The notes under the pieces are model-generated. The model did not search any database. It was not told the DNA's origin and saw only the letters and a program-made list of their open reading frames with translations. This document shows, in pieces, positions 53,684 through 62,950 of a DNA stretch of 64,000 nt. How positions within the stretch are numbered: the first letter of the stretch is position 1; each line of letters opens with the position of its first letter. A program made the translations under genes and the position numbers. Source of the DNA: Alloyangia pacifica (lineage in GTDB: Bacteria; Pseudomonadota; Alphaproteobacteria; Rhodobacterales; Rhodobacteraceae); the NCBI RefSeq assembly GCF_003111685.1, contig NZ_CP022189.1, positions 1,008,001 through 1,072,000 of the forward strand. Direction: 5' to 3'.

Positions 53684-54607
53684 TCAGTTCTTGACGGCGT
53701 AGGCATCCGAGAAGCCGGTGCCCTTGATCTTGGTCAGCAGCGCGTCGAGCTCGGCCTTGTCGGCGGCGGGGCCGACCAGCACCCGCCAGAAGGTCTTGCC
53801 CGAGCTGCTCTGCTTCTTGACGGTCGGCACCATGCCGGCCTGTCGCATCGCGGTGGCGGTGTTCTCGGCGTTCGTCTCGACGCTGAAAATGCCGATCTGC
53901 ACGTAGGGGCGCGACAGCGACGTGGCCTGCGTCGGCGCGGGGGACGCGGGTGCCTTGGGCGCGGCGGCTGCGGGTGTCGCGCTGGGTGCGGGCGCCGGGG
54001 TTGTGGGGGCCGCGTCGATCGCTGCGGCGGCGGAGGCGGTCACCGGGTCGAGCGTGCTTGCCTCGACCGCGGGCGCATCCGACAGGGTCGCGGCCTCGAC
54101 ACCGGCGGGGCCGGTGCCAGCTTCGGGTTCTGCCGGGCCCTCCTCGCGGCGCAGAGCGACCACGTTGAGGTTCACCGGCTCGCCCGCGAGCATGCCGATG
54201 GCGGCGGCGGCGTCGGAGGAGACCTGCAGGCGCGGTCCGGGGCTCATGCGCTCGCGGCGGAATAGCGCGCCGATGACGAACTGCCCGGTCTTTTCGTTGC
54301 GAATGATCACCCGCTCGGGTTCGCTGACGTCGGGATGCGCGACCCAGACGCCGCCAAGCGAGGGGCGCCCGTCCCAAAGTCCGGCCTCGGTGGTCTGGAA
54401 GACCTCGGGCGCCTCGATGTCGCGTTCCGCCGTGGCGGCCCCGCGCGAGACCTCTGCCCCGCCAGCGCTGCTGTCCTTGCCCTTCAGGAATCCAGGCATC
54501 TGCGACTCGCTGCAGGCGCCGAGCGCGAGCGTTGTCAGCAGTGCCACGACTGTTCCTCTTGCGGCCCCCTGTCCGATGATGGGCCGCGTTCGCTTTGCTC
54601 TGGTCAT
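53684..54607 (-). CDS. SPOR-domain lipoprotein (RlpA-like)
   Basis: 307 residues. An N-terminal signal with lipobox LALGAC (Cys near residue 32), a central domain (about residues 70-155: 'GRPSLGGVWVAHPDVSEPERVIIRNEKTGQF' pattern) resembling the double-psi barrel of RlpA, a low-complexity Ala/Pro linker, and a C-terminal SPOR domain (about residues 232-305: 'RPYVQIGIFSVETNAENTATAMRQAG'). SPOR domains bind denuded glycan strands at the septum. It lies 25 bases before the carboxypeptidase gene, in the same operon. Confidence 0.85.
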   Translation of the reverse strand: MTRAKRTRPIIGQGAARGTVVALLTTLALGACSESQMPGFLKGKDSSAGGAEVSRGAATAERDIEAPEVFQTTEAGLWDGRPSLGGVWVAHPDVSEPERVIIRNEKTGQFVIGALFRRERMSPGPRLQVSSDAAAAIGMLAGEPVNLNVVALRREEGPAEPEAGTGPAGVEAATLSDAPAVEASTLDPVTASAAAAIDAAPTTPAPAPSATPAAAAPKAPASPAPTQATSLSRPYVQIGIFSVETNAENTATAMRQAGMVPTVKKQSSSGKTFWRVLVGPAADKAELDALLTKIKGTGFSDAYAVKN

Positions 54608-54959
54608 AATGCCCCCTGCATTCCCGCCTGACCGGTGGCGTCTGTCGCGCCTTGCCGGATATCCCCTCTTCCGGGCTGCCTGGCCCGGTCCGTGATTTGC
54701 GGGATGCGCGCTCCTTTGCCACGGCGCGCTTCGAGGGCGCGCTTGGGTCGGGGTCTGCCACGCCGGACCTGCCGCGGCGCCGGGCCTTGGCTGTCGGAGG
54801 GCTGCGCCACCGGCGCTGGGAAACGGAGCGGAACATCCCGCTTTTTCGCGGATGGTAGCGGGTGGCGCAGGTCAAGAAAAGCCATCAAAGCCGTGATCGG
54901 CGGTTTTTCCCGGAAAGCCTGTTCTAGAATCGCGGGAAGCAGGCTAGGTCGGTCGAACC
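54608..54959. other. Intergenic region between SPOR gene and tRNA-Ser
   Basis: 352 bases without a convincing gene. Two overlapping long frames run through it and the tRNA and are judged spurious. It must contain the minus-strand promoter of the SPOR operon. A TAGAAT (54925-54930) lies 29 bases before the tRNA and may be its -10 element, without a good -35. Confidence 0.5.
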
Positions 54960-55049
54960 GGAGGTTTGGCAGAGTGGTCGAATGCGGCGGTCTTGAAAAC
55001 CGTTGGGCCTTTGCGGGTCCCGTGGGTTCGAATCCCACAGCCTCCGCCA
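54960..55049 (+). tRNA. tRNA-Ser (anticodon UGA)
   Basis: 90 bases including an encoded CCA. The acceptor stem GGAGGTT pairs with AGCCTCC, the discriminator is G, the anticodon TGA lies at 54994-54996, the T arm contains GGTTCGAATCC-type sequence, and the long variable arm typical of serine tRNAs is present. Confidence 0.95.
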
Positions 55050-55323
55050 TGTTTTTTCCGCAGAGATCCGGCGAGATGCGCGCGGGACTGTCCGCCAGGA
55101 GGCCCGTGATCCGCGACCCCTGACCCTTGTGCGTCTGCAGTGCTTTGTGAAGCTGGGCGCCGTCGAGGGCGACAAGGCCGTCACCTGCTGCGAAGGGGGC
55201 AAGGACCGGCAACGCGGGACCGGGCGAGGGGTCGTCCCTTGCCGGAGCCGAGTAGCGCTCAAGGCGCTCTGTCCATGGCATCTTGTTGCGGTATTGGCAC
55301 CGCCCCGGGCCGCAAGGGGTGTC

Positions 55324-56307
55324 TCAGGTCAACCGTCGCGGTGGCTGCGCGAGGGAATGCAGCTTTTCATCGGCACCACCGAGGAGATTGCGGCGCAGCG
55401 CGCCTCCCCGACCGAGCTCGCAGGGGTCCAGCCCCTCGACGCCGTCCATCGCGCCTCCACGGGGGTGATCGTCGCGGTCAGGCGACCCGGCGCGCGCCGT
55501 TTCGGCGTCCTGCTCGGCCTCTACGTCCTGCCACTCGAGGGCCGAGGCGATCAGCGCGGCCTCCGTGCGGTTCTTCGCGCCGAGCTTTCGGATCACTTGG
55601 CGCACCTCCAGCTTCACCGTGGCTTCCGAGGTGCACAGGACCTTGGCGATCTCCTTGTTCGAGCGCGCCTGCGTGAGGTTCATGAGCACGGCCGATTGGC
55701 GCTCGGTCAGCCCTTCGAGTTTCGCCGCTTCATCCTGATCGCCCTGCGTCGGCCGGGGCTGGAGTTCGTGCCCGTTCCGCTTGGGTGGCGTGCCTTTCGG
55801 CGTGGTGTCCGTGTCGTCGGGAGACCCGTCCGGCTCTCCTTGCTTGGCGCCAAAATCCTCCAGCAGAGGAGGACTGAGGTCATTGTCCAGGACCGAGGGC
55901 GGGACGACGATGCCGCCATGCAGCACCAGTTCGAGAGAATTGAGCACGTTGCTGGGATTCATGGAGGCGGGGATCACGCCGCGCGCCCCGGCCTTCAGCG
56001 CCGATTGGACAAACTCGGCGCTGGCGGTCTCGCAGAGCAGCAGGATCGGCTCGACCAGCCCGAGCTGGCTGATCCTGCGGACGATGGAGAACCAGTCGCG
56101 CGCGCGAGGGGTGCTCCGGGTGTTGACGATGCACATCCCCCGCCGGGTGATCTGATCGATGAACGCCGGGTCGCTCGGCTCGATCTCTTCGATCCGCATG
56201 CCGTGCAACTGCGCGAAACCGGCCAGGAAATGGGAAAGCTGCGCCCGGGTCAGCGGCATTTCGTCCACGAGATAGAGGATCGGGGTCCGTGTCTTCGGAA
56301 GTGCCAT
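55324..56307 (-). CDS. LuxR-family regulator with degenerate receiver domain
   Basis: 327 residues from the ATG at 56307, which has a GAAGGGGGG ribosome site; an ATG at 56334 is also open. Residues about 8-125 have the layout of a receiver domain, but the phospho-acceptor position reads 'CIVNTRS' without an Asp and the late Lys is replaced, so phosphorylation is unlikely. A charged linker follows, then an HTH LuxR domain (about residues 205-260: 'LTERQSAVLMNLTQARSNKEIAKVL'). A GGCGACA inverted repeat at 56327-56343 lies just before the start and may be an operator. It is 135 bases downstream of the secretion genes, same strand. Confidence 0.8.
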   Translation of the reverse strand: MALPKTRTPILYLVDEMPLTRAQLSHFLAGFAQLHGMRIEEIEPSDPAFIDQITRRGMCIVNTRSTPRARDWFSIVRRISQLGLVEPILLLCETASAEFVQSALKAGARGVIPASMNPSNVLNSLELVLHGGIVVPPSVLDNDLSPPLLEDFGAKQGEPDGSPDDTDTTPKGTPPKRNGHELQPRPTQGDQDEAAKLEGLTERQSAVLMNLTQARSNKEIAKVLCTSEATVKLEVRQVIRKLGAKNRTEAALIASALEWQDVEAEQDAETARAGSPDRDDHPRGGAMDGVEGLDPCELGRGGALRRNLLGGADEKLHSLAQPPRRLT

Positions 56308-56441
56308 CGTCTTTTTCCCCCCTTCGGGCGACATGTTGTCGCCGAAACTTGATCCGGTCGCCGGTGCGTCCTCGCTGGCGGAGCCCGGCGCCGCGGGCAG
56401 GGGCATCCGGTGCGCCCCGTGGGGCCTTCCGCTCCGCGCCG

Positions 56442-57854
56442 CTACCCTTCGCGCATCCCGTTCTGCAGAAGCGCTTGGAACGGCTCCCAGAGATAGCTCA
56501 GCATCGATCGTTCGCGGGTCACCACCAGCACGCTCGCCAGCATTCCCGAGCGCAGTTCGATGTCGTGGTCCGAGAGTTCGGAGGCATCGACCTCGACGCG
56601 GATCGGGTAGTACGTCGCATTCGAATGCTCGGACCGTGACGTGTCGGCAGAGACCATGGTCACCACCCCCACGATCTGGGGCATGGTGCGGCCAGAGAAG
56701 GCCGACAGGCGGACGTTTGCTTCCATGCCGACCTCGACGGCATCGATATCGTTCGGCGAGATTTGCGCGTCGATCTGCAGGCGCTCGCGCGCGGGCACCA
56801 CGTCGAGAATGGCCTCGCCCGGCTGGATAATGGCGCCGGAGTTGCGCACCTTGAGGTTCGCCACCACGCCATCGACCGGCGCGCGCAGGACCTCGCGGTC
56901 GAGGATGGCCGTGAGCGCCGACAGGGACTTGTCGATCTCGGCGAGCTCGCTGCGTATTTGCGCAGCGCGCACCGCCAGTTTCTCGGCATCCTCGGCATCC
57001 TGTGCCTTGAGGTTCAACTCGATCTCGCCGATTTCCTTCTTGGCTTCAGAGGCGGCGGTGACGTGGCTGCCACGCATCCCCTCGGCCTCGGCGATTCCCC
57101 GGCGCAGCCGGAGCACTTCGCCCTTGGCCGCGAGGCCCTTGTCCAGAAGCGCGACCTTGTCCGCCAGTTCCTCGTGCATGAGCTCGAGCTGTTCGGAGGC
57201 GCTGCGCTGCTGCAGGCCGTGGCCGGCGATGGTTTCCGAAAGCTGCGCAATCCGCTGCCTGAGCACGCGCTCGCGCGCGCTGCGGAGCGCGAGTCGCGCG
57301 TCGAGGGTGCGCTGCTCGGCCTCGAAGGCTGACGCGACGACCGGATCCGACAGGTCGAACGCCGCCGGAACGACCAGAGCCGGTGTCCCGGCGATCTCGG
57401 CGGCGATCCTGGCCTGCTCGGCCATCCGGGTCAGGCGCCGGTCCTCGAGCGCTTCCGCCTCGCTGCGCGGCGCGGTGACATCGATCGTCACCAGAACATC
57501 TCCCTGTCGGACCTTGTCGCCGTCGCGGACATGGATGCGCTGCACAAGGCCGCCTTCGAGGTGCTCGACTGTCCGCACGCCGCTGTCGGGGCTGATCTGA
57601 CCCGCGGCGATCGCGCCGCCGGCAAGTGGGGCCATCGCGCCCCAGACGCCGAAGCAGGCGACGAAGCCCAGCAGGATCAGAAACCCCGCCCGTCTCGGCG
57701 CGCGGATCGCCTCCGAGATGCTGCGCTGCCGGTGGCGCGGGGAGGCATCGCCAGAGGCGGTCTTTTGGGGCAACTTTTCCGGCAGGCGCCGCGGGTCCGC
57801 GGGAGGGGAAAGACCCTCGGCACCGTGCAGGGAGTGTCTGGCAGCAATGGTCAT
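56442..57854 (-). CDS. Type I secretion membrane fusion protein (HlyD/PrtE family)
   Basis: 470 residues. A basic cytoplasmic N-terminus, one membrane helix near residues 57-75, 'GVRTVEHLEGGLVQRIHVRDGDKVRQGDVL' type lipoyl half-motif (about residues 92-120), a long coiled coil (about 190-320), and the second half-motif 'LRAPVDGVVANLKVRNSGAIIQPGEAILDVVP' type (about 334-365). It bridges the ABC exporter and the outer-membrane channel. It starts three bases after the exporter stop, so the two are co-translated. Confidence 0.92.
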   Translation of the reverse strand: MTIAARHSLHGAEGLSPPADPRRLPEKLPQKTASGDASPRHRQRSISEAIRAPRRAGFLILLGFVACFGVWGAMAPLAGGAIAAGQISPDSGVRTVEHLEGGLVQRIHVRDGDKVRQGDVLVTIDVTAPRSEAEALEDRRLTRMAEQARIAAEIAGTPALVVPAAFDLSDPVVASAFEAEQRTLDARLALRSARERVLRQRIAQLSETIAGHGLQQRSASEQLELMHEELADKVALLDKGLAAKGEVLRLRRGIAEAEGMRGSHVTAASEAKKEIGEIELNLKAQDAEDAEKLAVRAAQIRSELAEIDKSLSALTAILDREVLRAPVDGVVANLKVRNSGAIIQPGEAILDVVPARERLQIDAQISPNDIDAVEVGMEANVRLSAFSGRTMPQIVGVVTMVSADTSRSEHSNATYYPIRVEVDASELSDHDIELRSGMLASVLVVTRERSMLSYLWEPFQALLQNGMREG

Positions 57855-57857
57855 GGG

Positions 57858-59645
57858 TCAGTCTCCCGCGAATTCTGCCTGCGCGGCAGCCGATGGGCGC
57901 CGCGCAGGCTGCTCCGCCTGCGAAGGGGCCGGGGGAACCGCCTGGGCCCTGCGGGCGGCAGTGGCTTCCCGCATCCGTCCCAGCACCTCCTGGCGCGGGC
58001 CAAAGGCCTGCACCATGCCGCCCCGCAGCAGCAATACCTTGTCGCTTTGGGCGAGGGTCGACGGGCGGTGCCCGACGATCAGCAGCGAGGCACCGGCCTC
58101 CTTGAGCTCCAGCACCGCAGCCGAGAGCGCAGCCTCGCCGGCCTGGTCGAGATTGGCGTTCGGCTCGTCCAGCACGATGAGCGCCGGCGAGCGGAACACC
58201 GCACGCGCAAGGCCGATGCGCTGCTTCTGCCCCCCCGACAGGCCTGCGCCGCGCTCGCCGAGCCGCGTCTCGTAGCCCTGCGGCAGCTGCGAGATCATCT
58301 CGTGGACGCGCGCCCGGGTGGCGGCCTCGACCACCTCCTCCGGTGCGGCCTCGGCCATCCGTCCGATGTTCATGCGGACCGTACCCTCGAAGAGGCCGAC
58401 CTCCTGCGGGAGAAAGCCGATGTGCGGGCCGAGTTCATCGGGGTCCCAGTGATCGATCCTTACCCCGTCGATCGAGACCGTCCCGGAGTTGGGCTTCACC
58501 AGCCCGACGATGGCGCGGCAGAGCGTGCTCTTGCCCGCGGCCGACGGGCCGATGACCGCGACGACCTCGCCCGGAGAGATCTCGAAACTCACCCGCGCGA
58601 GCTGCGGGCCGTTGGGGCCGATCACCGTCAGGTCCTTGACCTGCAACCGCCCGCTTGGCGCCGGCAGGGCCATCCGTGCCGGCTCCCTGGGGAAGTCGGT
58701 GACCAGCTCGCTCAGTCGGCCGTAGGCCAGCCGGGCCCCGGAAAAGTTCTTCCATGCAGACATGGCCATGTCGACCGGCGCCAGCGCCCGGCCGAGGAGG
58801 ATCGATCCCGCGATCATCGATCCCGGCGTGGTCAGCCCATGGATGACGAGGTAGGCGCCCGCGCCGAGCATCAAGCTCTGGGCAAAGTAGCGCAGGAACT
58901 TCGCCGTCCCGGTGATGTAGCTGTTCCGCTCGCTGGCGCGTAGCGTATCCGCCTGGGTTTCCGCGTTCTGCGCCTGCCAGCGCCGGACCATGGATCCGAT
59001 CATCCCCATGGCCCGCACCACCTCGGCGTTGCTGATCGTGCCTTCGGCGAGGCTGTTTCCCTTGAGCTGGCTGCTGTTCGCGGAGCGCAGAAGTCGCCGG
59101 GTGACAAGCTCGTTCCCGACGCTCAGCGCCAGCAAAAGCAGGGCCGCGCCGAGCGCGATCATTCCCAGCACCGGATGCAGCACCCAGGTCACCGCGATGA
59201 AGAACGGGGTCCAGGGCAGATCGAAGAAGGCGGTCATCGCCTGACCGCCGATGAAGGACTGCACCTGCCCGAGATCGCGGAAAGCCTGCCCGCCCGCGGC
59301 CCGCCCGCTGAGCCGGGCCTTCAGCCCGACCCTCAGGAGCTCGGGCCCGAGGGTCTCGTTGAGCCAGACGCCGATGCGGAGCGCCACGCGGCTCCGGGCG
59401 GTGTCGAGCATGGCCATGGTGAGCAGCGCCAGGCCGAGAATGCCGGTCAGCAGAACCAAGGTCTCGGTTCGGCCGCTGCTCAGAACCCGGTCGTAGACCT
59501 GCAGCATGTAGAGCGGCGAGGAGAGCATCAGCAGGTTGATGGCGAGGCTGAACACCCCCACGGTGAGGAAGGCCCCGCGGCACTTGCGCAATGCTTCATC
59601 AAGAACCGTTTCCGGCTCCGGGCGGCGATCGGATTTCCCGGCCAT
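57858..59645 (-). CDS. Type I secretion ABC exporter (PrtD-type)
   Basis: 595 residues, a fused membrane/ATPase half-transporter. N-terminal membrane domain (about residues 30-300), then Walker A GPSAAGKST (near 365), signature LSGGQKQRIGLARA (near 470) and Walker B 'LIVLDEPNANLD' (near 492). It lacks the C39 peptidase-like N-terminal domain, as do PrtD-type exporters of RTX proteases. It lies 21 bases after the RTX gene and precedes the adaptor gene. Confidence 0.93.
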   Translation of the reverse strand: MAGKSDRRPEPETVLDEALRKCRGAFLTVGVFSLAINLLMLSSPLYMLQVYDRVLSSGRTETLVLLTGILGLALLTMAMLDTARSRVALRIGVWLNETLGPELLRVGLKARLSGRAAGGQAFRDLGQVQSFIGGQAMTAFFDLPWTPFFIAVTWVLHPVLGMIALGAALLLLALSVGNELVTRRLLRSANSSQLKGNSLAEGTISNAEVVRAMGMIGSMVRRWQAQNAETQADTLRASERNSYITGTAKFLRYFAQSLMLGAGAYLVIHGLTTPGSMIAGSILLGRALAPVDMAMSAWKNFSGARLAYGRLSELVTDFPREPARMALPAPSGRLQVKDLTVIGPNGPQLARVSFEISPGEVVAVIGPSAAGKSTLCRAIVGLVKPNSGTVSIDGVRIDHWDPDELGPHIGFLPQEVGLFEGTVRMNIGRMAEAAPEEVVEAATRARVHEMISQLPQGYETRLGERGAGLSGGQKQRIGLARAVFRSPALIVLDEPNANLDQAGEAALSAAVLELKEAGASLLIVGHRPSTLAQSDKVLLLRGGMVQAFGPRQEVLGRMREATAARRAQAVPPAPSQAEQPARRPSAAAQAEFAGD

Positions 59646-59666
59646 GGCACTATGCTCCCGCTTGCC

Positions 59667-61394
59667 TCAGACCAGAAAGCCGTCAGGGTCGCTGAACGCG
59701 AAGACGTCGATAAGGGCGGCGCGTTGGCTCGCGAGTGTCGGGTCGGCGGTTCCTGTCCAGACATAGGTAGACTGGTCCGCGGTGTAGAATTCCAGGGCGT
59801 AGGCACCGGAGAGCGTCCGCCACCTTGTACTCGAGGCCGCGTCTATACCGATCTGATCGTGTCCGGCCGTGTCGTAGAAGTCGTAGTCGAGGACAAGGTT
59901 CGTGCCCGAGATGCCGACAAACGTGTCCGACCCGTCCTGACCATAGAGGTAATTCGTGCCGCCATTGCCGACCAGCATGTCGTCACCGGCGCCGGCAGTT
60001 ATCGTATCCACACCCGCGCCGGTTATGAATTTCTGATTCCCATCCAGGCCGTTGAAGCGATCGTTGAAGGCGCTTCCCTCGACGACTTCCACGCTTGCGA
60101 GCACGTCGCCCTGGGCGTCACCGCCTGTTGCCGCGTAGGCGTTGAGCGCCGAGACCGTCACGGTGACGGCGCTGCCGGAGCCTGCGTAGCTGACGGTGTC
60201 GATGCCGGTCTGTCCATTCAGCGTGTCGGCACCGGCCCCACCGACCATGTAATCGTTGTCCTCGCCACCCTGGAGGATATCGTCACCCAGTCCGCCGAAA
60301 AGGCTGTCGTTCCCCAGGCCGGAGGAGAGCGTGTCATTGCCGTCCAGACCGTAGAAGGTCTGGTTGCCGCTGCCTCCGACCAAGGCGTCGGCAAAGGCGC
60401 TGCCGATGGCGCCGTTGATCTCGAGATAATAGTCCCCCGCCGCGCCTCCGGCGCCCTGTGTGGCGCCAAGGGACGACAGTTGTACGGTCACTGCCGAAGC
60501 GCTGCTTTCATAGGTGACGAAATCGTAGCCGCTATCGCCGGTGCCCGAGTCGCCGTACATGAGATCGCCGCCACCGCCACCGTCGATCGTGTCGTCGCCC
60601 GCGCCGCCCACGATCGTATCATTGTCGAGCCCGCCGTTCAGGATATCGTTGTCGGCATCGCCAAACAGAAAGTCCGTGCCTTCGCCGCCATTGATCGTGT
60701 CATTGCCATCGCCGCCGTGAGCCTCGTCAACTCCCGACCCAAGGATCATTTCGTCATGGCCACCATCGCCCCAGACAGAGTCATTGCCGCCGCCGGAGGT
60801 GATCGTGTCGTTGCCGTCGCCGGCCGTGATGGTGTCTTTGCCGCCTGACGATTGCAGCAGGTCGTCACCTGACCCGCCGTCGAGATAGTTGTCGCCCGTC
60901 TCTCCGATCAGCGTATCGCCGCCATCTCCGCCGAAGATCAGGTCGTTGCCCGACGAGCCAGAGAGGGTGTCCGATCCCGAGCCGCCGATCATGATATCAT
61001 TGCCACGGCCGCCCAGCAGAAGGTCGTCCCCGCCGCCGCCGTCCATGCTGTCGTCGCCATCTCCGCCATCGAGCGTGTCGTCGCCATCATTGGCGGATTC
61101 CGTGCGGGCATCGCCGAAATCCTCCCGGCCTGCGTCGCCGTAGAGGACGTCATTGCCGTCGTCGCCTCTCAGCAGGTCGTCGCCAGAGCCGCCGAGCGCC
61201 GTGTCGTCGGTCCCCGCGGCCATGATCGTATCGTTGCCGTCTCCGCCATCGAAGTAGTCCGCGAGATCCTGCGAGGCGTTTCGGCGCGAAATGTAGACCC
61301 GCAGGAAATCATCTCCGCCCAGGCCAAGAATGCGGAATGCGCCCGGATCTCTTATGTACAGAGTATCGTTGCCCTCGGTGCCGATCTTGTCCAT
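59667..61394 (-). CDS. RTX (hemolysin-type) calcium-binding protein, probable type I secretion substrate
   Basis: 575 residues from the ATG at 61394, with AGGGAG six bases upstream. About 20 nonapeptide repeats of the GGxGxDxLx type run from residue about 50 to 460 in several blocks, separated by two beta-rich inserts ('SSASAVTVQLSSLGAT', 'GSGSAVTVTVSALNAY'). No enzyme domain is visible. It ends 'FAFSDPDGFLV', acidic then hydrophobic, as in substrates of PrtD-type exporters. It is the first gene of an operon with the exporter and adaptor. Confidence 0.9.
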   Translation of the reverse strand: MDKIGTEGNDTLYIRDPGAFRILGLGGDDFLRVYISRRNASQDLADYFDGGDGNDTIMAAGTDDTALGGSGDDLLRGDDGNDVLYGDAGREDFGDARTESANDGDDTLDGGDGDDSMDGGGGDDLLLGGRGNDIMIGGSGSDTLSGSSGNDLIFGGDGGDTLIGETGDNYLDGGSGDDLLQSSGGKDTITAGDGNDTITSGGGNDSVWGDGGHDEMILGSGVDEAHGGDGNDTINGGEGTDFLFGDADNDILNGGLDNDTIVGGAGDDTIDGGGGGDLMYGDSGTGDSGYDFVTYESSASAVTVQLSSLGATQGAGGAAGDYYLEINGAIGSAFADALVGGSGNQTFYGLDGNDTLSSGLGNDSLFGGLGDDILQGGEDNDYMVGGAGADTLNGQTGIDTVSYAGSGSAVTVTVSALNAYAATGGDAQGDVLASVEVVEGSAFNDRFNGLDGNQKFITGAGVDTITAGAGDDMLVGNGGTNYLYGQDGSDTFVGISGTNLVLDYDFYDTAGHDQIGIDAASSTRWRTLSGAYALEFYTADQSTYVWTGTADPTLASQRAALIDVFAFSDPDGFLV

Positions 61395-61567
61395 TTTCAA
61401 CTCCCTGTCTTTTTTTGATTACGGAGGCAGCTCCGAAAATTGAGCCTTGGAAAATCCTGTCTACTGTAGAGCGCGGAACGCCTTCAGGCACCGATCGGCG
61501 CAAGAGGTTGCGTGGCCGTCAGACATGAATTGAATTTCGGCCTGGCTCGCATGTGCGAACATGAAAT

Positions 61568-61593
61568 GCGGGCGGCCATAATTGACCGCCCGC
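61568..61593 (-). terminator. Hairpin after the Asp-rich gene
   Basis: Perfect 8-bp stem GCGGGCGG (61568-61575) with 61586-61593 and a 10-base loop; on the minus strand it lies 11 bases after the stop of the 95-residue protein and is followed by ATTTCAT. A plausible terminator separating this gene from the RTX operon. Confidence 0.55.
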
Positions 61594-61603
61594 TGCGCGT
61601 TCT

Positions 61604-61891
61604 TCAGCCTACGGCCGAGGTAATGGCGCCGGAGATGCTCGACAGTTCGTCTTCGATGGTGAGCACCGCGATGTCCAGCGAGGTGAACGTGTCCTCGCCC
61701 ACGGCTTCGATATCGAAGGTGACGTCAGCGGTGTTGCCATCGATGCAAGCGTCCGCGATGACCGTCGACCAGACAAAAATGTCGACATCTTTGTCGATAT
61801 CTACGTTGGTATCGAGATCAATGTCGATATCGACATCAATGTCCTTGTCGAAATCCACATCCGACGACGGCGGGTAGTATGGGAATGTCAT
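61604..61891 (-). CDS. Small Asp-rich protein, shares a C-terminal domain with the protein at 62951-63643
   Basis: 95 residues, GGAG eight bases before the ATG. Residues about 10-40 alternate Asp with hydrophobic residues ('DKDIDVDIDIDLDTNVDID'-like), a pattern that could bind calcium or form a beta structure. The last 48 residues align without gaps with the end of the protein at 62951-63643 (19 identities by eye, including DGN, EDT and IED). No signal peptide, so if exported it would need the neighbouring type I system. Function unknown. Confidence 0.7.
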   Translation of the reverse strand: MTFPYYPPSSDVDFDKDIDVDIDIDLDTNVDIDKDVDIFVWSTVIADACIDGNTADVTFDIEAVGEDTFTSLDIAVLTIEDELSSISGAITSAVG

Positions 61892-62114
61892 ATCTTATCT
61901 CCTCGTTGTTGGTAATTCGTATTAGTCTAATTGCACCGAGTGTTCTCGATGTAGGAGAACATTCACTCGGGAAATAATTCTGTACAACTGCAATAATGGG
62001 TATTAGCCGGAAGATTGTCTGATCGCGGGGTTTGTCGGAAAATTGCGTCACAATCGTGATGTCGGCGCATGCCGGTGAATACGCCGAGCGGCGCGCGTAT
62101 ATCTTCGATATGGC

Positions 62115-62573
62115 CTAAATAAAGTCGAAAAAGAATGAAAACGCGAAGGCGCTGGGCTCGGCTGGGGTCTCCGGAACCTCAGCGGGGGATTCCGCAAATC
62201 CCGGGGATTGCGCCTTGAAGCTGATATGGGTCTCAAAGGCCTTGCCTGCCGCATCCGAGCGGAACTCTACCAGGCTCTTCAGGGTCATCTCCGGGCCGCC
62301 GTCGTCTTCGGTCTCGAGCAGCAATTCTGATTGCCAACTCGCGGCCTCCTCATCGACGGAAACGTCGTAGCTTCCACTGACCGGAGAGTCTTCGTCCCAT
62401 TCGGAAAAATCGAGCAGGGTTCTTGTGGTCAGCCTGCCCGAGCCGAAATCAAACGCGTCTTGGAAATCAAAGACGTCGTCATTTTGCTCGTTCGGCCATT
62501 GGATCGGTGTCTGCGCTTCTGTGGTCGCCTCGGGCAAGCCCTTCGAGGCTGGAGTGGCGGTCAAATCAAGCAT
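62115..62573 (-). CDS. Small acidic orphan protein ending in FFFDFI
   Basis: 152 residues with a strong AAGGAGG five bases before the ATG. Very acidic in the middle ('WDEDSPVSGSYDVSVDEEAA'), with no Cys and no signal peptide. The last residues are 'SFFFDFI', an acidic-plus-hydrophobic terminus like that of substrates of PrtD-type exporters. I recognise no family. Its place next to a type I system suggests a secreted protein, which is inference. Confidence 0.65.
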   Translation of the reverse strand: MLDLTATPASKGLPEATTEAQTPIQWPNEQNDDVFDFQDAFDFGSGRLTTRTLLDFSEWDEDSPVSGSYDVSVDEEAASWQSELLLETEDDGGPEMTLKSLVEFRSDAAGKAFETHISFKAQSPGFAESPAEVPETPAEPSAFAFSFFFDFI

Positions 62574-62950
62574 GGTATCCTCCTTCGTGCGCTCACAGTT
62601 TACACCTGGTCAAGTGCTGGAAGGGGTGCAATTGCGATACCTATTCGTCTGGATAAATCGGCGGATACCCGGAAATTACGAGCCTATGTGGCTGATATTC
62701 GGGAACATCCGGGAAGCTGAACTCGAGCCCCAGAAGCGCGCGTTTGGACTCCTTCGGCTCGGTGCGGAGGTGACAGCGGAGCCGGCGCAACCGGGGATGC
62801 ATCACCCGGCCGGCGCCACTCGTGAGCTGTTCTCGGGGGGGCCGCCGGGGGCGGGTCGGAGATGACGCCGGGCCCAAGGCCTCGGCTACACAGACGCACG
62901 GGGACGCGGCAGGATAAACTCCGCCGCGTCCCGTCAGCTTGGGCGCCGTT
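62574..62950 (-). other. Intergenic region with a hairpin
   Basis: 377 bases without a convincing gene. A perfect 10-bp stem GGGACGCGGC (62901-62910) with 62923-62932 and a 12-base loop lies 19 bases after the stop of the next gene (minus strand) and probably ends its transcript, although no T-run follows. The promoter of the 152-residue protein must lie in the AT-richer part near 62580-62680. Confidence 0.5.
62901..62932 (-). terminator. Hairpin after the 230-residue acidic protein gene
   Basis: Stem of 10 perfect pairs with a 12-base loop, 19 bases downstream of the stop codon on the minus strand. Terminator-like by position and stability; the sequence after it is not T-rich. Confidence 0.5.

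Noticed and set aside
54604..55281. Protein frames on both strands that run through tRNA-Ser
   Set aside because: They include the whole tRNA gene and show no protein family features.
59175..60848. A 557-codon plus-strand frame antisense to the exporter and RTX genes
   Set aside because: Regular RTX repeats keep the antisense frame open; no ribosome site or recognisable domain.
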